Source: UBA11986 sp031402435
GTDB taxonomy: Bacteria; Bacteroidota; Ignavibacteria; UBA10030; UBA6906
Assembly: GCA_031402435.1 (NCBI GenBank)
Contig: JANNSJ010000028.1
Coordinates: 56,478-120,477 of the forward strand
DNA: 64,000 bases
Reading direction: 5' to 3'
The notes under the pieces are model-generated. The model searched no databases. It had not been told where the DNA came from and saw nothing but the letters and a program-made list of their open reading frames with translations. Position numbers and translations under genes: made by a program. Positions 18,701 to 27,236 of the stretch are shown here, piece by piece; within the stretch, counting starts at the first letter, position 1, and each line of letters begins with the position of its first letter.

Positions 18701-20092
18701 ATGACCAAAGATCTCAAAAAGGTTTCATACTACGAAAATATTCTCGACACCATCGGCAAGACGCCTCTCGTAAAGCTTAACAAAGTCATTGACGGCGCAA
18801 AGGGACTGATCCTCGCAAAGGTTGAGTATTTTAATCCAGGCGGATCGGTGAAGGACAGGATTGGACTTTCCATCATCGAGGAAGCGGAACGCGAGGGAAG
18901 ATTGAAACCGGGTGGTACGATCGTCGAATCCACATCCGGCAATACAGGGATGGGGCTGGCATTGGTTGCCGCGGTTAAAGGATACAAGACCGTCTTCACG
19001 CTTCCAGACAAGATGAGCATGGAAAAGATCAGGCTCTTGCGCGCAATGGGCGCAGAAGTGATCGTTACTCCCACCGCCGTGCCACATGAATCGCCCGAGA
19101 GTTACACTGAAGTTGCCAAACGTATCGTCAGAGAAACGCCGAACTCCATCCTTGCCAACCAGTACTACAATCCACGGAATCCTGAATCACACTACAATAC
19201 TACGGGGCCGGAAATTTGGGATGCAACTGGCGGGCAAATTGATTACTTCGTGTGCGGCGTTGGAACCGGCGGCACGATCAGCGGCGCGGGAAAATTCCTG
19301 AAGGAGAAGAATCCGAACATCAAGGTCGTCGGTATCGATCCCAAGGGTTCTGCATTGCGCGAGTTCTTCTACACGAAAAAGATTACGCCGCTTCTCAAGA
19401 CGTACAAGGTTGAAGGTATCGGCCAGGACTACGTGCCTGGTGTGTTGCATTTCGAGTATATTGATGAGATGGTTGAAGCGACAGATCAAGAGTCATTTTT
19501 GATGGCCCGGCGTTTGGCAAAGCAGGAAGGGCTGATGGCGGGAGGCTCGGCGGGTACTGCTGTCGCGGGGATGATGAAGATTGCTGACAGGTTCAACGAC
19601 GATGACGTTGTCGTCGTGCTGCTTCCGGATTCGGGAGAACGTTACCTGACAAAGATCTTCAATGACGATTGGATGAAGGAGAATGGGTTCCTGGTGCCGG
19701 AAAAAATCACGGCGAGGTATGTTCTCGAATCAAAGCACAAGAAGATAGGGGACCTTGTCTCGATTGATCCAACAACTTCAGTGCGCAAGGCGTTGGATCT
19801 TATGCGACAGAACGATATCTCTCAAGTTCCCGTGCTTGACCGCGGCAAGCCTGTTGGCGGAGTGACTGACCATGATTTGATGACATCGGCGATGGAACGT
19901 CCGGCGCTTATCGATTCCCCGGTGAGTTCACTCATGGGCTCGAGCTTCCCAACTGTCAACATCGACCTCCCGATCAAAGACGTCATCATGCAGCTTACAT
20001 CCAAAAAGAACCCCGCCGTCCTCGTTGAGGAAGACCAGAAGATGGTGGGCATTCTGAGCCGGTACGATGTTATTGAGTTTATGGGAAAATAG
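18701..20092 (+). CDS. cbs: Cystathionine beta-synthase / cysteine synthase with C-terminal CBS domain pair
   Basis: This 463-residue fold-type II PLP enzyme has the PLP Lys in FNPGGSVKDRIGLSI, the substrate loop ESTSGNTGMGLALVAA and the phosphate-binding loop GVGTGGTISGAGKFL. It is followed from about residue 340 by two CBS motifs (DLVSIDPTTSVRKALDLM, GGVTDHDLMTS, VGILSRYDVIEFMGK). The length matches bacterial CBS of about 460 residues. It condenses homocysteine or O-acetylserine with serine or sulfide; adenosyl ligands typically bind CBS domains. The start at ATG 18701 matches homologous N-termini (YYENILDTIGKTPLVKL), and the upstream extension from 18554 does not look coding. It is followed 72 bp later by a partner gamma enzyme, so reverse transsulfuration is inferred. 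Confidence 0.88.
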   Translation: MTKDLKKVSYYENILDTIGKTPLVKLNKVIDGAKGLILAKVEYFNPGGSVKDRIGLSIIEEAEREGRLKPGGTIVESTSGNTGMGLALVAAVKGYKTVFTLPDKMSMEKIRLLRAMGAEVIVTPTAVPHESPESYTEVAKRIVRETPNSILANQYYNPRNPESHYNTTGPEIWDATGGQIDYFVCGVGTGGTISGAGKFLKEKNPNIKVVGIDPKGSALREFFYTKKITPLLKTYKVEGIGQDYVPGVLHFEYIDEMVEATDQESFLMARRLAKQEGLMAGGSAGTAVAGMMKIADRFNDDDVVVVLLPDSGERYLTKIFNDDWMKENGFLVPEKITARYVLESKHKKIGDLVSIDPTTSVRKALDLMRQNDISQVPVLDRGKPVGGVTDHDLMTSAMERPALIDSPVSSLMGSSFPTVNIDLPIKDVIMQLTSKKNPAVLVEEDQKMVGILSRYDVIEFMGK

Positions 20093-20164
20093 GAATTTGG
20101 TTTGAGTCGTTTGACAAATAGTCGATGTACAATCACCGAATCATTCTAATCGGAAACCATCTCT

Positions 20165-21307
20165 ATGGGATTCTCCACCAAAGCAGTCCACGCAGGCCAA
20201 CCGGCTGAATCGGTAACAGGCGCCATCATGACGCCGGTGTTTCTCACATCAACATACGTTCAGGAAGAACTCGGCAAGCATAAGGGGTATGAGTACTCAC
20301 GTGTTTCAAATCCAACACGCACCGCCCTTGAACAGAATATCGCCGCACTCGAAGATGGCAGCGAAGGAATGGCATTCGGCTCGGGCACTGCGGCAACAGA
20401 TGCGATCATCCACCTCCTCAAGCCGGGTGACCATGTGATTGTTTCGCAGAACGTCTATGGCGGGACATACCGCATCGCCAAAATGATATGGGAAGAGTAT
20501 GGCCTCCAATTTGATTTCGTTGACACGACGAATCTTCAGACCATCGAGCGTGTGTTGCGGCCAAATACGAAAATGCTCTTCATTGAAACACCGACCAACC
20601 CGACCATGGAGATCACCGATCTCGCCGGTGCTGCCGCAATCGCGAAGCGGCACAAGCTCATCTCTGTTGCTGACAATACATTCGCCACACCCTATCTTCA
20701 GCGGCCAATCAACTTTGGATTCGATGTTGTGGTTCATAGTCTCACCAAGTATCTCAACGGCCACAGCGATATGCTCGGAGGTATCGTTGTCACCAACAAC
20801 AAAGCAATCGCTGAACGACTCCGGTTCCTCCAAAAGTCCATCGGTGGAATTTTGAGCCCGTTTGATGCATGGTTGTGTCTTCGCGGGACAAAGACACTTG
20901 TGGTGCGCATGAAGGCACACTGCGAGAATGCCATGAAGGTGGCTGAATGGCTCACGACGCAGAAAAAAATACAGAAGGTTTACTTTCCCGGGTTGCCGGA
21001 TCACCCCCAACATCAACTCGCCAAGAAACAGATGAGCGGGTTTGGCGGGATGATTTCGTTTGAGCTTGGCAGCTTGGACGCAGCAGCGGAGTTCCTCAAG
21101 AGAGTCCGTTTGTGTGCACTTGCCGAGAGCCTCGGCGGCGTGGAGACGATCATTACTCATCCTGCATCGATGACGCATGCAGCAATACCACCGGAAAGAC
21201 GCGCACAGATCGGAGTAACGGACGGCCTCGTTCGTATTTCTGTCGGAATCGAGGATGTGGAAGACATCATTGCCGATATTGATATTGCATTGAACAGGCA
21301 GACGTAA
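20165..21307 (+). CDS. Cystathionine gamma-synthase / gamma-lyase family PLP enzyme
   Basis: This 380-residue Cys/Met-metabolism PLP enzyme has FSTKAVHAGQ, YVQEELGKHKGYEYSRVSNP, the FGSGTAATDAIIHLL loop, and the internal-aldimine Lys in VVHSLTKYLNGHSDMLGG. The C-terminal SLGGVETIITHPASMTHA and VRISVGIEDVEDI are also present. The family cannot be split reliably by eye into gamma-synthase (metB), gamma-lyase (mccB) or related activities. Adjacent cystathionine beta-synthase favours gamma-lyase and cysteine production from homocysteine. A copy of the dispersed repeat begins 11 bases after its stop codon. Confidence 0.88.
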   Translation: MGFSTKAVHAGQPAESVTGAIMTPVFLTSTYVQEELGKHKGYEYSRVSNPTRTALEQNIAALEDGSEGMAFGSGTAATDAIIHLLKPGDHVIVSQNVYGGTYRIAKMIWEEYGLQFDFVDTTNLQTIERVLRPNTKMLFIETPTNPTMEITDLAGAAAIAKRHKLISVADNTFATPYLQRPINFGFDVVVHSLTKYLNGHSDMLGGIVVTNNKAIAERLRFLQKSIGGILSPFDAWLCLRGTKTLVVRMKAHCENAMKVAEWLTTQKKIQKVYFPGLPDHPQHQLAKKQMSGFGGMISFELGSLDAAAEFLKRVRLCALAESLGGVETIITHPASMTHAAIPPERRAQIGVTDGLVRISVGIEDVEDIIADIDIALNRQT

Positions 21308-21317
21308 CTCTGATGGT

Positions 21318-21453
21318 GCTCAAGTTTGCCTATCGGTCAGGCAGGGACGCCTGCCCGCCTCAAGAAATTCTCTGAGGCAGGCGGGGCCTGACCTACTGCG
21401 TAGAATCGATGAACTGGGACGACCGTCTCTGGACGTCCACATGAAACTTGAGC
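21318..21453 (-). repeat. Dispersed palindromic repeat, copy 2 (136 bp, longest)
   Basis: Ends are exact inverted repeats, GCTCAAGTTT and AAACTTGAGC. On the minus strand it matches copy 1 closely but carries about 35 additional internal bases that form another hairpin (GCCTCA / TGAGGC core around AAGAAATTCTC). It contains the same palindromes: GGACGACC-type and GGCAGG-GACG-CCTGCC. It occupies half of the gap between the PLP enzyme gene and the nucleotidyltransferase gene. See findings for the family. Confidence 0.85.
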
Positions 21454-21473
21454 TCTACCTAACCCCATTGTTT

Positions 21474-21505
21474 GTTGAATTCAATCCCCATTTTGTCTAT
21501 CTTTT
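21474..21505 (+). promoter_or_regulatory. Possible Bacteroidota-type promoter
   Basis: A GTTG element at 21474-21477 is followed after 20 bases by TATCTTTT (21498-21505). This resembles the TTTG/TAnnTTTG consensus of Bacteroidota primary sigma factor promoters, with one mismatch. It sits about 70 bases before ATG 21576. Confidence 0.35.
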
Positions 21506-21575
21506 TGCTGAGAAATTCTCGTTCCATAACCCTGCACTTGGCGGGCAGATCATTCCTCATGTTGCGTAGCGCGTT

Positions 21576-24086
21576 ATGAAAGCTGTTATCATGGCCGGGG
21601 GGTTCGGAACCCGATTACGCCCCCTCACCTGCAATATTCCCAAGCCAATGGCCCCTGTGATGAACAAACCGATGATGCATCACATCGTCGATTTGCTCAG
21701 GAGCCACGGCATCGATGATATTATCGCAACGCTTTTCTATTCCCCTGAATCCATCAGTGGCTACTTTGGCGACGGCTCCCGCTTTGGTGTGAAAATGGCA
21801 TACGTGAAGGCCGAGTCTGACTATGGCACGGCCGGGAGCGTCCGCAATGCAACAAAGGAAATGAACCAGCGCATCCTCGTCATTAGTGGTGATGTGCTTA
21901 CCGACTTTGATCTCTCCGCTGCAATTCGATTTCATGAATCAAAGAAGGCCAAAGCGACAATTGTGCTTACACACGTCACCAACCCTCTTGCGTTCGGCGT
22001 CGTCATCACTGACGACCAGGGAAAGATCACACGCTTCCTTGAAAAACCCACGTGGGGCGAGGTGTTCAGTGATACGATCAACACGGGCATTTACATTCTC
22101 GAGCCCGACGTTCTCGATCTTATCCCGTACCGCGAGGACTACGACTTCGGCAAGGATCTCTTCCCTCTTCTTCTTCGACAGGACGTGGGACTGTTTGGCT
22201 ACATCTCGGACGGCTACTGGCGCGACATCGGCAATCTTAATGAATACCAGGATGTCCACATTGACGCCCTTGCAGGAAAAGTCAAACTCCTTTTTGAGGG
22301 TGCGAAGAACGGTAATGTGTTCGTTGGTGAAGGAACGACAATCTCCCTGGACAAGACCCAGGTTACCGGCACAGTGCTTCTCGGGAAGAACTGTACGATT
22401 GCGGAGAACGTCAAGATATCGAACACGGTCATCGGCGACAACTGCGTGGTCGGGCCGGGAGCAATTCTCAGGAACAGTGTGATTTGGAACGATGTCGTCA
22501 TCGGCCACACCACGGAAATGACCTCGGATGTTGTCGGCGCGAAATGCTCGATCGGTGAGAAAACTGTGATTGCGGAAAATGTGTTCATTGGCGATGCATG
22601 TTGGATTGGGCGCCGGGCACAACTCTCAGCCAACATAAAACTCTGGCCTGAGAAGGTTGTCGAAGAAGGAGCAATCCTCACCCGCAGCCTGGTGTGGGAG
22701 GACAAATGGTTGCGCGAATTGTTTGCAGACTCCCGCGTGACAGGCCTTTCCAACATTGAGATGAACCCGGAATTCGGTGCGAAGCTTGGTGCGGCGTACG
22801 GCGCATTCCTCGGGCCAGGAAAAACCGTGGTCACCTGTCGCGATTCTGACAATGTCTCACGGATGATGAACCGTTCGCTCATCTGCGGTCTCATCTCGGC
22901 GGGCGTCAACTCGTGCGATCTTCGTGCCACCTCCATCCCGATCCTCCGTCACGAACTGAGCAGCGGCAAGGAAGCGGGTGGCATCCACGTGCGGCGATCA
23001 CCGTTCGACAAAAACCTGACCGATATTGTGTTCTTCGATGCCAATGGCAAAGACCTTCCCACCAAAAAAACAAAGAATATTGAGCGCCTCTTCTTCGGCG
23101 AGGATTTTGCCCGTGCAACAGCCGAGAACGTCGGAGCGATATCGTTTCCCGAACGCACCACAGAGTCATACAAAGAACGTTTCCTTTCATCGCTCAATGT
23201 CCCGGCAATCAGCAAGAAGAAATTCAAACTTGTCATTGATTATTCCAATGGTGTTGCTTCAACCATCTTCCCTGTCATCCTCGGTTCGTTCGACTGTCAG
23301 GTGGTGGCGCTGAATGCCCACCTCGACCCCCGCAGGCTGACCCGCGACAAGGACGAGTTTGAATATTCGGAAAAACAGCTCTCCCACATCGTTACGTCCC
23401 TCAAGTACGATGTCGGTGCATTGATTGATGCTGGCGGCGAGAAATTATTCATGGTGAACGAGAACGGCGAGCCGATTGACAGCGACAGGCTCCTCGTCAT
23501 TGTGGCGGAATTATTCATGAGGACATATAAGAACGCCAGGGCGATTGCGGTTCCGATTACCTCGTCCGGCGAGATTGACATCGTTGCAGCACAACACAAT
23601 GTGCAGGTCATCAAGACAAGAAACAGTCATCTCGCCATGATGGAAGCTTCGACCGGCAAGTCGGTGCAGTTTGTCGGCGGGACCAAGGGCGGATTCATCT
23701 TCACGGACTTCTTTTTCGCAACCGATGCAATGTATTCCGTGGCGAAAATTCTCGAAATGATGTCCGATGCGGGAACACTTCTCGGCCAGATTGACAAGGA
23801 GATCCCGACTCTTCAGATGGCAAAGCGCAATGTCAACTGCTCGTGGGAACACAAGGGGAAAGTGATGCGGCATATCATGCGCGATTCCGAAGGGATGCGA
23901 CGCGACCTCGTCGACGGCGTGAAGATTTACGTTGACGAGAAACCTGAGGGGGCCTCCGCCCTGTTGATTCCGGACAAGGAGCGTCCGCTCTTCCACATTA
24001 ACGCTGAAGCGGCTGACCGCCAGACTGCAGAAGCCATTGCAACCGAGTATGAAAAAAAAGTGATCAAGTGGCGCGATGAACCATAG
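21576..24086 (+). CDS. Sugar-1-phosphate nucleotidyltransferase fused to a degenerate phosphohexomutase domain
   Basis: This 836-residue fusion begins with a nucleotidyltransferase domain (residues 1-240) bearing the activation signature AGGFGTRLRPLTCNIPKPM, EKPTWGEVFSDTINTGIYI and YWRDIGNLNEY. A left-handed beta-helix of hexapeptide repeats follows (about 250-370), then an alpha-D-phosphohexomutase-like region (about 385-830). In the last part, the usual TASHNP loop with the catalytic phosphoserine is replaced by HVRRSPFDK, and the metal-binding DxDxDR is replaced by DAGGEK, although GEPIDSDRLL is retained. The mutase half therefore looks catalytically dead. The likely product of the first half is GDP-mannose or a related NDP-sugar for envelope polysaccharide. 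Fusions of this architecture are usually annotated mannose-1-phosphate guanylyltransferase/phosphomannomutase. Confidence 0.82.
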   Translation: MKAVIMAGGFGTRLRPLTCNIPKPMAPVMNKPMMHHIVDLLRSHGIDDIIATLFYSPESISGYFGDGSRFGVKMAYVKAESDYGTAGSVRNATKEMNQRILVISGDVLTDFDLSAAIRFHESKKAKATIVLTHVTNPLAFGVVITDDQGKITRFLEKPTWGEVFSDTINTGIYILEPDVLDLIPYREDYDFGKDLFPLLLRQDVGLFGYISDGYWRDIGNLNEYQDVHIDALAGKVKLLFEGAKNGNVFVGEGTTISLDKTQVTGTVLLGKNCTIAENVKISNTVIGDNCVVGPGAILRNSVIWNDVVIGHTTEMTSDVVGAKCSIGEKTVIAENVFIGDACWIGRRAQLSANIKLWPEKVVEEGAILTRSLVWEDKWLRELFADSRVTGLSNIEMNPEFGAKLGAAYGAFLGPGKTVVTCRDSDNVSRMMNRSLICGLISAGVNSCDLRATSIPILRHELSSGKEAGGIHVRRSPFDKNLTDIVFFDANGKDLPTKKTKNIERLFFGEDFARATAENVGAISFPERTTESYKERFLSSLNVPAISKKKFKLVIDYSNGVASTIFPVILGSFDCQVVALNAHLDPRRLTRDKDEFEYSEKQLSHIVTSLKYDVGALIDAGGEKLFMVNENGEPIDSDRLLVIVAELFMRTYKNARAIAVPITSSGEIDIVAAQHNVQVIKTRNSHLAMMEASTGKSVQFVGGTKGGFIFTDFFFATDAMYSVAKILEMMSDAGTLLGQIDKEIPTLQMAKRNVNCSWEHKGKVMRHIMRDSEGMRRDLVDGVKIYVDEKPEGASALLIPDKERPLFHINAEAADRQTAEAIATEYEKKVIKWRDEP

Positions 24087-24101
24087 GAGATTCACACACT
24101 C

Positions 24102-24572
24102 ATGAAGATTGGCGATATTCTTACCGAAGACATGGTTATGACCGGAATGAAAGGGAGTACCAAGGAAGACATCATCGATGCAATGATCGAGCTTGTCAGC
24201 AAGTCTCCAAAGGTCATAGACAAGGACAAGGTACGCGAGGCGATTTTCGACAGGGAAAAAATCATGTCAACCGGCGTCGGCAATGGTTTTGCCATCCCGC
24301 ATGGAAAAACCGATGCAGTATCTGATATTGTTGCAGCGTTTGCAGTCACGGAGGAGCCTATCGACTACCAATCGCTCGACGAGAAACCAGTACGACTGGT
24401 GTTCCTTCTCGTCGGCAAGGACAATATGGTCGGCCCCCACATAAAACTCCTCAGTAGAATTTCTAGATTGATGAACAAGGAGGAGTTTAGAAAACGACTT
24501 ATTGAACTCAACACGTCTCAAGAAATCCTTGAGACGTTTAAGAAAGAGGAAGCCAGCTATTTCGAAGTATAG
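24102..24572 (+). CDS. PTS EIIA domain protein (PtsN/fructose-type)
   Basis: This 156-residue single-domain protein of the PTS EIIA (mannitol/fructose/nitrogen) family has the phosphorylatable His in GVGNGFAIPHGKTDAVSD and the following VRLVFLLVGKDN and HIKLLSRISRLM. It could receive phosphate from HPr/NPr in a regulatory phosphorelay or belong to a sugar transporter. No EIIB or EIIC lies nearby, which favours a regulatory role. It follows the nucleotidyltransferase by 15 bases and is probably co-transcribed. Confidence 0.85.
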   Translation: MKIGDILTEDMVMTGMKGSTKEDIIDAMIELVSKSPKVIDKDKVREAIFDREKIMSTGVGNGFAIPHGKTDAVSDIVAAFAVTEEPIDYQSLDEKPVRLVFLLVGKDNMVGPHIKLLSRISRLMNKEEFRKRLIELNTSQEILETFKKEEASYFEV

Positions 24573-24611
24573 CGATCGCCCAGTCACCCATACGCACAAC
24601 TCATTCACCGC

Positions 24612-25004
24612 ATGAAGAGAGCAACGCCGCCGATAACCTTGGACTACCGGCTCAGGGTTACTCCCTTTCTTGATGATCGTGAACAGCGATACAAAACCAG
24701 ATTCGTTCTGGAAACCACACAATCATTTGCCAGTTTCGTCTACGAACTGACCGTGAAAGAACGCATGGACGGCAACCATATCTATATGAAAGTGCAGGGG
24801 TTAAAACCTCCGCGACTTGACATCCCCGCAGCCGGACACGCACGATATGAGCGTGAGTATGACAATCTCAATGGTACGTACGATATTACACTTGAAAGTA
24901 TTGACGGAAGAACCAACACCTTTACTCTTCTTATTGCACCGGCAGGCATTCGTTTGTTGCACACTCCACATGATAAGTTCGCTGAGCTCGTGGTTGACCC
25001 TTAG
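24612..25004 (+). CDS. Conserved-looking protein of unknown function
   Basis: This 130-residue soluble protein is not recognised. It is rich in beta-type alternation (YRLRVTPFLDDREQRYKTRF, YMKVQGLKPP) and contains no signal peptide or membrane segment. It lies in the same-strand cluster between the EIIA gene (39-bp gap) and lgt (27-bp gap), and its codon use looks like its neighbours, so it is probably a genuine gene. No function can be assigned. Confidence 0.7.
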   Translation: MKRATPPITLDYRLRVTPFLDDREQRYKTRFVLETTQSFASFVYELTVKERMDGNHIYMKVQGLKPPRLDIPAAGHARYEREYDNLNGTYDITLESIDGRTNTFTLLIAPAGIRLLHTPHDKFAELVVDP

Positions 25005-25031
25005 CATCGACCCTAATCAAGCCCATACACT

Positions 25032-25934
25032 ATGATACCCGTACTCTTCGAAATCGGTCCCCTTCGCATTAACAGCTTTGGTTTGATGCTCGGCATCGGG
25101 TTCATCCTGGGAAGCTATATTCTTTCCCTTGAGCTCAAAAGAAAGAAGCTCGATCCGAATCTGGCAAGTAACATCACGATTATCGCTGTCATCTTCGGAA
25201 TTGCCGGGGCGAAACTTCTCCACGTTATTGAGTATGCCTTCGAATATTGGGGAACACCGCATCTCGACATCATGGGCCAGGTACTCTCCTTTTCAGGGCT
25301 CACGTGGTATGGCGGGCTTATTCTCGGAATGGTGGCAATCTCCGTCTATGTCCGACGCAAGAAAATCCCCTTTCTCAAAATTTGGGATGGCCTTGGAGTA
25401 GCGTTGATTCTCGCGTACGGTGTCGCCCGTCTCGGATGTCATTTTGCGGGAGACGGCGACTACGGCACTCCAACGAAGCTTCCCTGGGGGACAATTTATG
25501 CAAACGGAACCGCCAAGCCGACCAGCATGCTCAGAGAATACTTTGAGCGGAACCCGGAAGAACGTACCGCCTGGTCGTATGATTCCCTCCGTGTCATTCC
25601 TTCACGCGTCGATAAACTCGGCTACTCGGTGAATCGCTTCGACGAAGTGACGCCTCTGCATCCCACACCGGTGTACGAGACGATCATGGGGATCATCGGG
25701 TTTCTGATCATGTTGCGGATCCGCAAGAACGACTATCCTGACGGCAAGGTCTTCATGATCTACCTGATGCTTTCATCGACGCTCAGATTCCTTGTTGAAT
25801 TCCTTCGACTGCAGCCAAAGCTCCTCATGGGACTCTCGGAAGCCCAGTTCATCTCCATCGGACTCTTCCTGATCGGGTTTCTCGGCGTGATCTATCTCGA
25901 TCGGAAACAAAAAACAATGCGGACAACAACGTGA
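25032..25934 (+). CDS. lgt: Prolipoprotein diacylglyceryl transferase
   Basis: This 300-residue polytopic inner-membrane enzyme adds diacylglycerol to the lipobox Cys of prolipoproteins. Features include the N-terminal INSFGLMLGIGFILGSY helix, LTWYGGLILG, and the Lgt signature region ARLGCHFAGDGDYGTPTKLP with conserved Arg. HPTPVYETIMGIIGFLIM and the C-terminal TM segments are also present. An insert of about 50 residues (about 160-210, ERNPEERTAWSYDSLRV) separates the signature from the HPTPVYE motif. Its last base overlaps the start of the next gene (TGATG). Confidence 0.92.
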   Translation: MIPVLFEIGPLRINSFGLMLGIGFILGSYILSLELKRKKLDPNLASNITIIAVIFGIAGAKLLHVIEYAFEYWGTPHLDIMGQVLSFSGLTWYGGLILGMVAISVYVRRKKIPFLKIWDGLGVALILAYGVARLGCHFAGDGDYGTPTKLPWGTIYANGTAKPTSMLREYFERNPEERTAWSYDSLRVIPSRVDKLGYSVNRFDEVTPLHPTPVYETIMGIIGFLIMLRIRKNDYPDGKVFMIYLMLSSTLRFLVEFLRLQPKLLMGLSEAQFISIGLFLIGFLGVIYLDRKQKTMRTTT

Positions 25935-26227
25935 TGTTAGTGGAGCTTTTTTCAAAAGAAGACTGCCACCTCTGCGAGGAAGCCAAAGCGGTACTCGAAC
26001 GGGTGCAGAAACAGGTCCCCTTCAAGTTTCGCGAATTCAAACTGACGCCGGGTGACTCCAACTTCGATGAGTTCAAGGAGATGTTTCCCGTTGTGTACAT
26101 CAACAAAGTGCCGGCGTTCAAATACCGTGTCAGCGAGAACATGCTCAAAATCAAGCTCCAGCAGATCGCAGGCGATGAGCGCCCACTGGATGTTGATCCT
26201 GACGAACCGTCCGTCGAGAAAAACTGA
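25934..26227 (+). CDS. Glutaredoxin-like thioredoxin-fold protein (DUF836 type)
   Basis: This 97-residue thioredoxin-fold protein begins MLVELFSKEDCHLCEEA, with a CxxC redox motif immediately after the first strand, and has the cis-Pro segment INKVPAFKYRV. It resembles the small glutaredoxin-like/DUF836 family. It probably acts as a cytoplasmic thiol oxidoreductase, partner unknown. ATG 25934 overlaps the lgt stop by one base; a GTG at 25931 is also possible. Confidence 0.8.
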   Translation: MLVELFSKEDCHLCEEAKAVLERVQKQVPFKFREFKLTPGDSNFDEFKEMFPVVYINKVPAFKYRVSENMLKIKLQQIAGDERPLDVDPDEPSVEKN

Positions 26228-26428
26228 ATGAGAGTCATTGCGAAGGCATTTGAAGCACTCGGGATAGCCTGCGTGATGATCGGGTTGGTACAAGGTATCC
26301 TGAGTGAAACAATGTGGATGGAGCTCTATCTGAGCATTATCGGCATTGTCGTGTTTCTCCTGGGATGGGGAATAGAAACGCGGTTGACCAGAAAACAGAA
26401 CGCCTTGCGGAAAGAGACGGTTATATAA
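26228..26428 (+). CDS. Small two-helix membrane protein
   Basis: This 66-residue protein has two predicted transmembrane helices (about ALGIACVMIGLVQGI and LYLSIIGIVVFLLGW) and a basic C-terminal tail (TRLTRKQNALRKE). It starts immediately after the stop codon of the thioredoxin-fold gene. No family is recognised. It is a likely real gene because of its position, composition and membrane pattern. Confidence 0.65.
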   Translation: MRVIAKAFEALGIACVMIGLVQGILSETMWMELYLSIIGIVVFLLGWGIETRLTRKQNALRKETVI

Positions 26429-26495
26429 CAAGGAAGTATCACCGGCCCTCCAGATAGCAAGTCGAAGACTCTCGCCATAACTACGTGAACCAACA

Positions 26496-27236
26496 ATGAA
26501 CAGAATCATCGCAGGCCGGCAACCGGTCATGGAAGCTCTCCGGGCGGGAACGCAGATCGAGAAGGTGATATTTCTTCTGGGAGTCCACGGAAGGGCAATT
26601 GACGACATCAGATCACTGGCACAAGACCAGAACGTACAGGTGGCCGAAGTTGCTCGCCAGGAATTCCGTGAACTTGCAAGTGATGCCACGACGCAAGGCG
26701 TGATGGCGCTTGTGTCCTCAAAACAACAATACGCAAGCTTTGAAGCACTTCTCAATATTCCGGGAGAGCGTAATGAGAAGGGGCTTCTCCTCATCCTGGA
26801 CGAGATCGAGGATCCGCAGAACCTCGGCGCGCTGATACGCACCGCGGAATGTGCGGGCATCCATGGCGTGATTATTCCCAAACATCATTCGGCGTCTCTC
26901 ACCAGTACAGTTGCCAAGACTTCCGCCGGCGCAGTGGAACACATGGCGATAGCGGAAGTTACCAATATCGTGACAACGATTGAGGAGCTGAAAGAGCAGG
27001 GGTATTGGATTGTCGGCCTGGAGGCCAGCGGAGAGAAGCTATATACCGAAGCTGATTACAAAACACCGACGGCGATCGTTGTGGGGAGCGAAGGGAAGGG
27101 TATTCGCCGGTTGGTAAAGGAACATTGTGACTTCCTGATAAAAATACCGCTCCGTGGGAAGATCGCTTCTCTTAACGCGTCAGTCGCGGGGGCGTTGGTC
27201 ATGTTCGAAGCGACGAGACAGAGAACAATCCACTAA
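26496..27236 (+). CDS. rlmB: 23S rRNA (guanosine-2'-O-)-methyltransferase RlmB (TrmH/SpoU family)
   Basis: This 246-residue SPOUT methyltransferase has an N-terminal substrate-binding domain (IIAGRQPVMEALRAGTQIEK), then motif 1 beginning DEIEDPQNLGALIRTAECAG and ending near GVIIPKHHSA. Motif 2 IVVGSEGKGIRRLV and motif 3 IPLRGKIASLNASVAGALVMF form the SAM-binding knot. The expected role is 2'-O-methylation of G2251 in 23S rRNA. It overlaps the convergent response-regulator gene by four bases at the stop codons, leaving no room for a terminator between them. Confidence 0.92.
   Translation: MNRIIAGRQPVMEALRAGTQIEKVIFLLGVHGRAIDDIRSLAQDQNVQVAEVARQEFRELASDATTQGVMALVSSKQQYASFEALLNIPGERNEKGLLLILDEIEDPQNLGALIRTAECAGIHGVIIPKHHSASLTSTVAKTSAGAVEHMAIAEVTNIVTTIEELKEQGYWIVGLEASGEKLYTEADYKTPTAIVVGSEGKGIRRLVKEHCDFLIKIPLRGKIASLNASVAGALVMFEATRQRTIH

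Noticed and set aside
20306..21178. 290-residue minus-strand open frame
   Set aside because: It is antisense to a well-supported PLP enzyme and has no family-like motifs.
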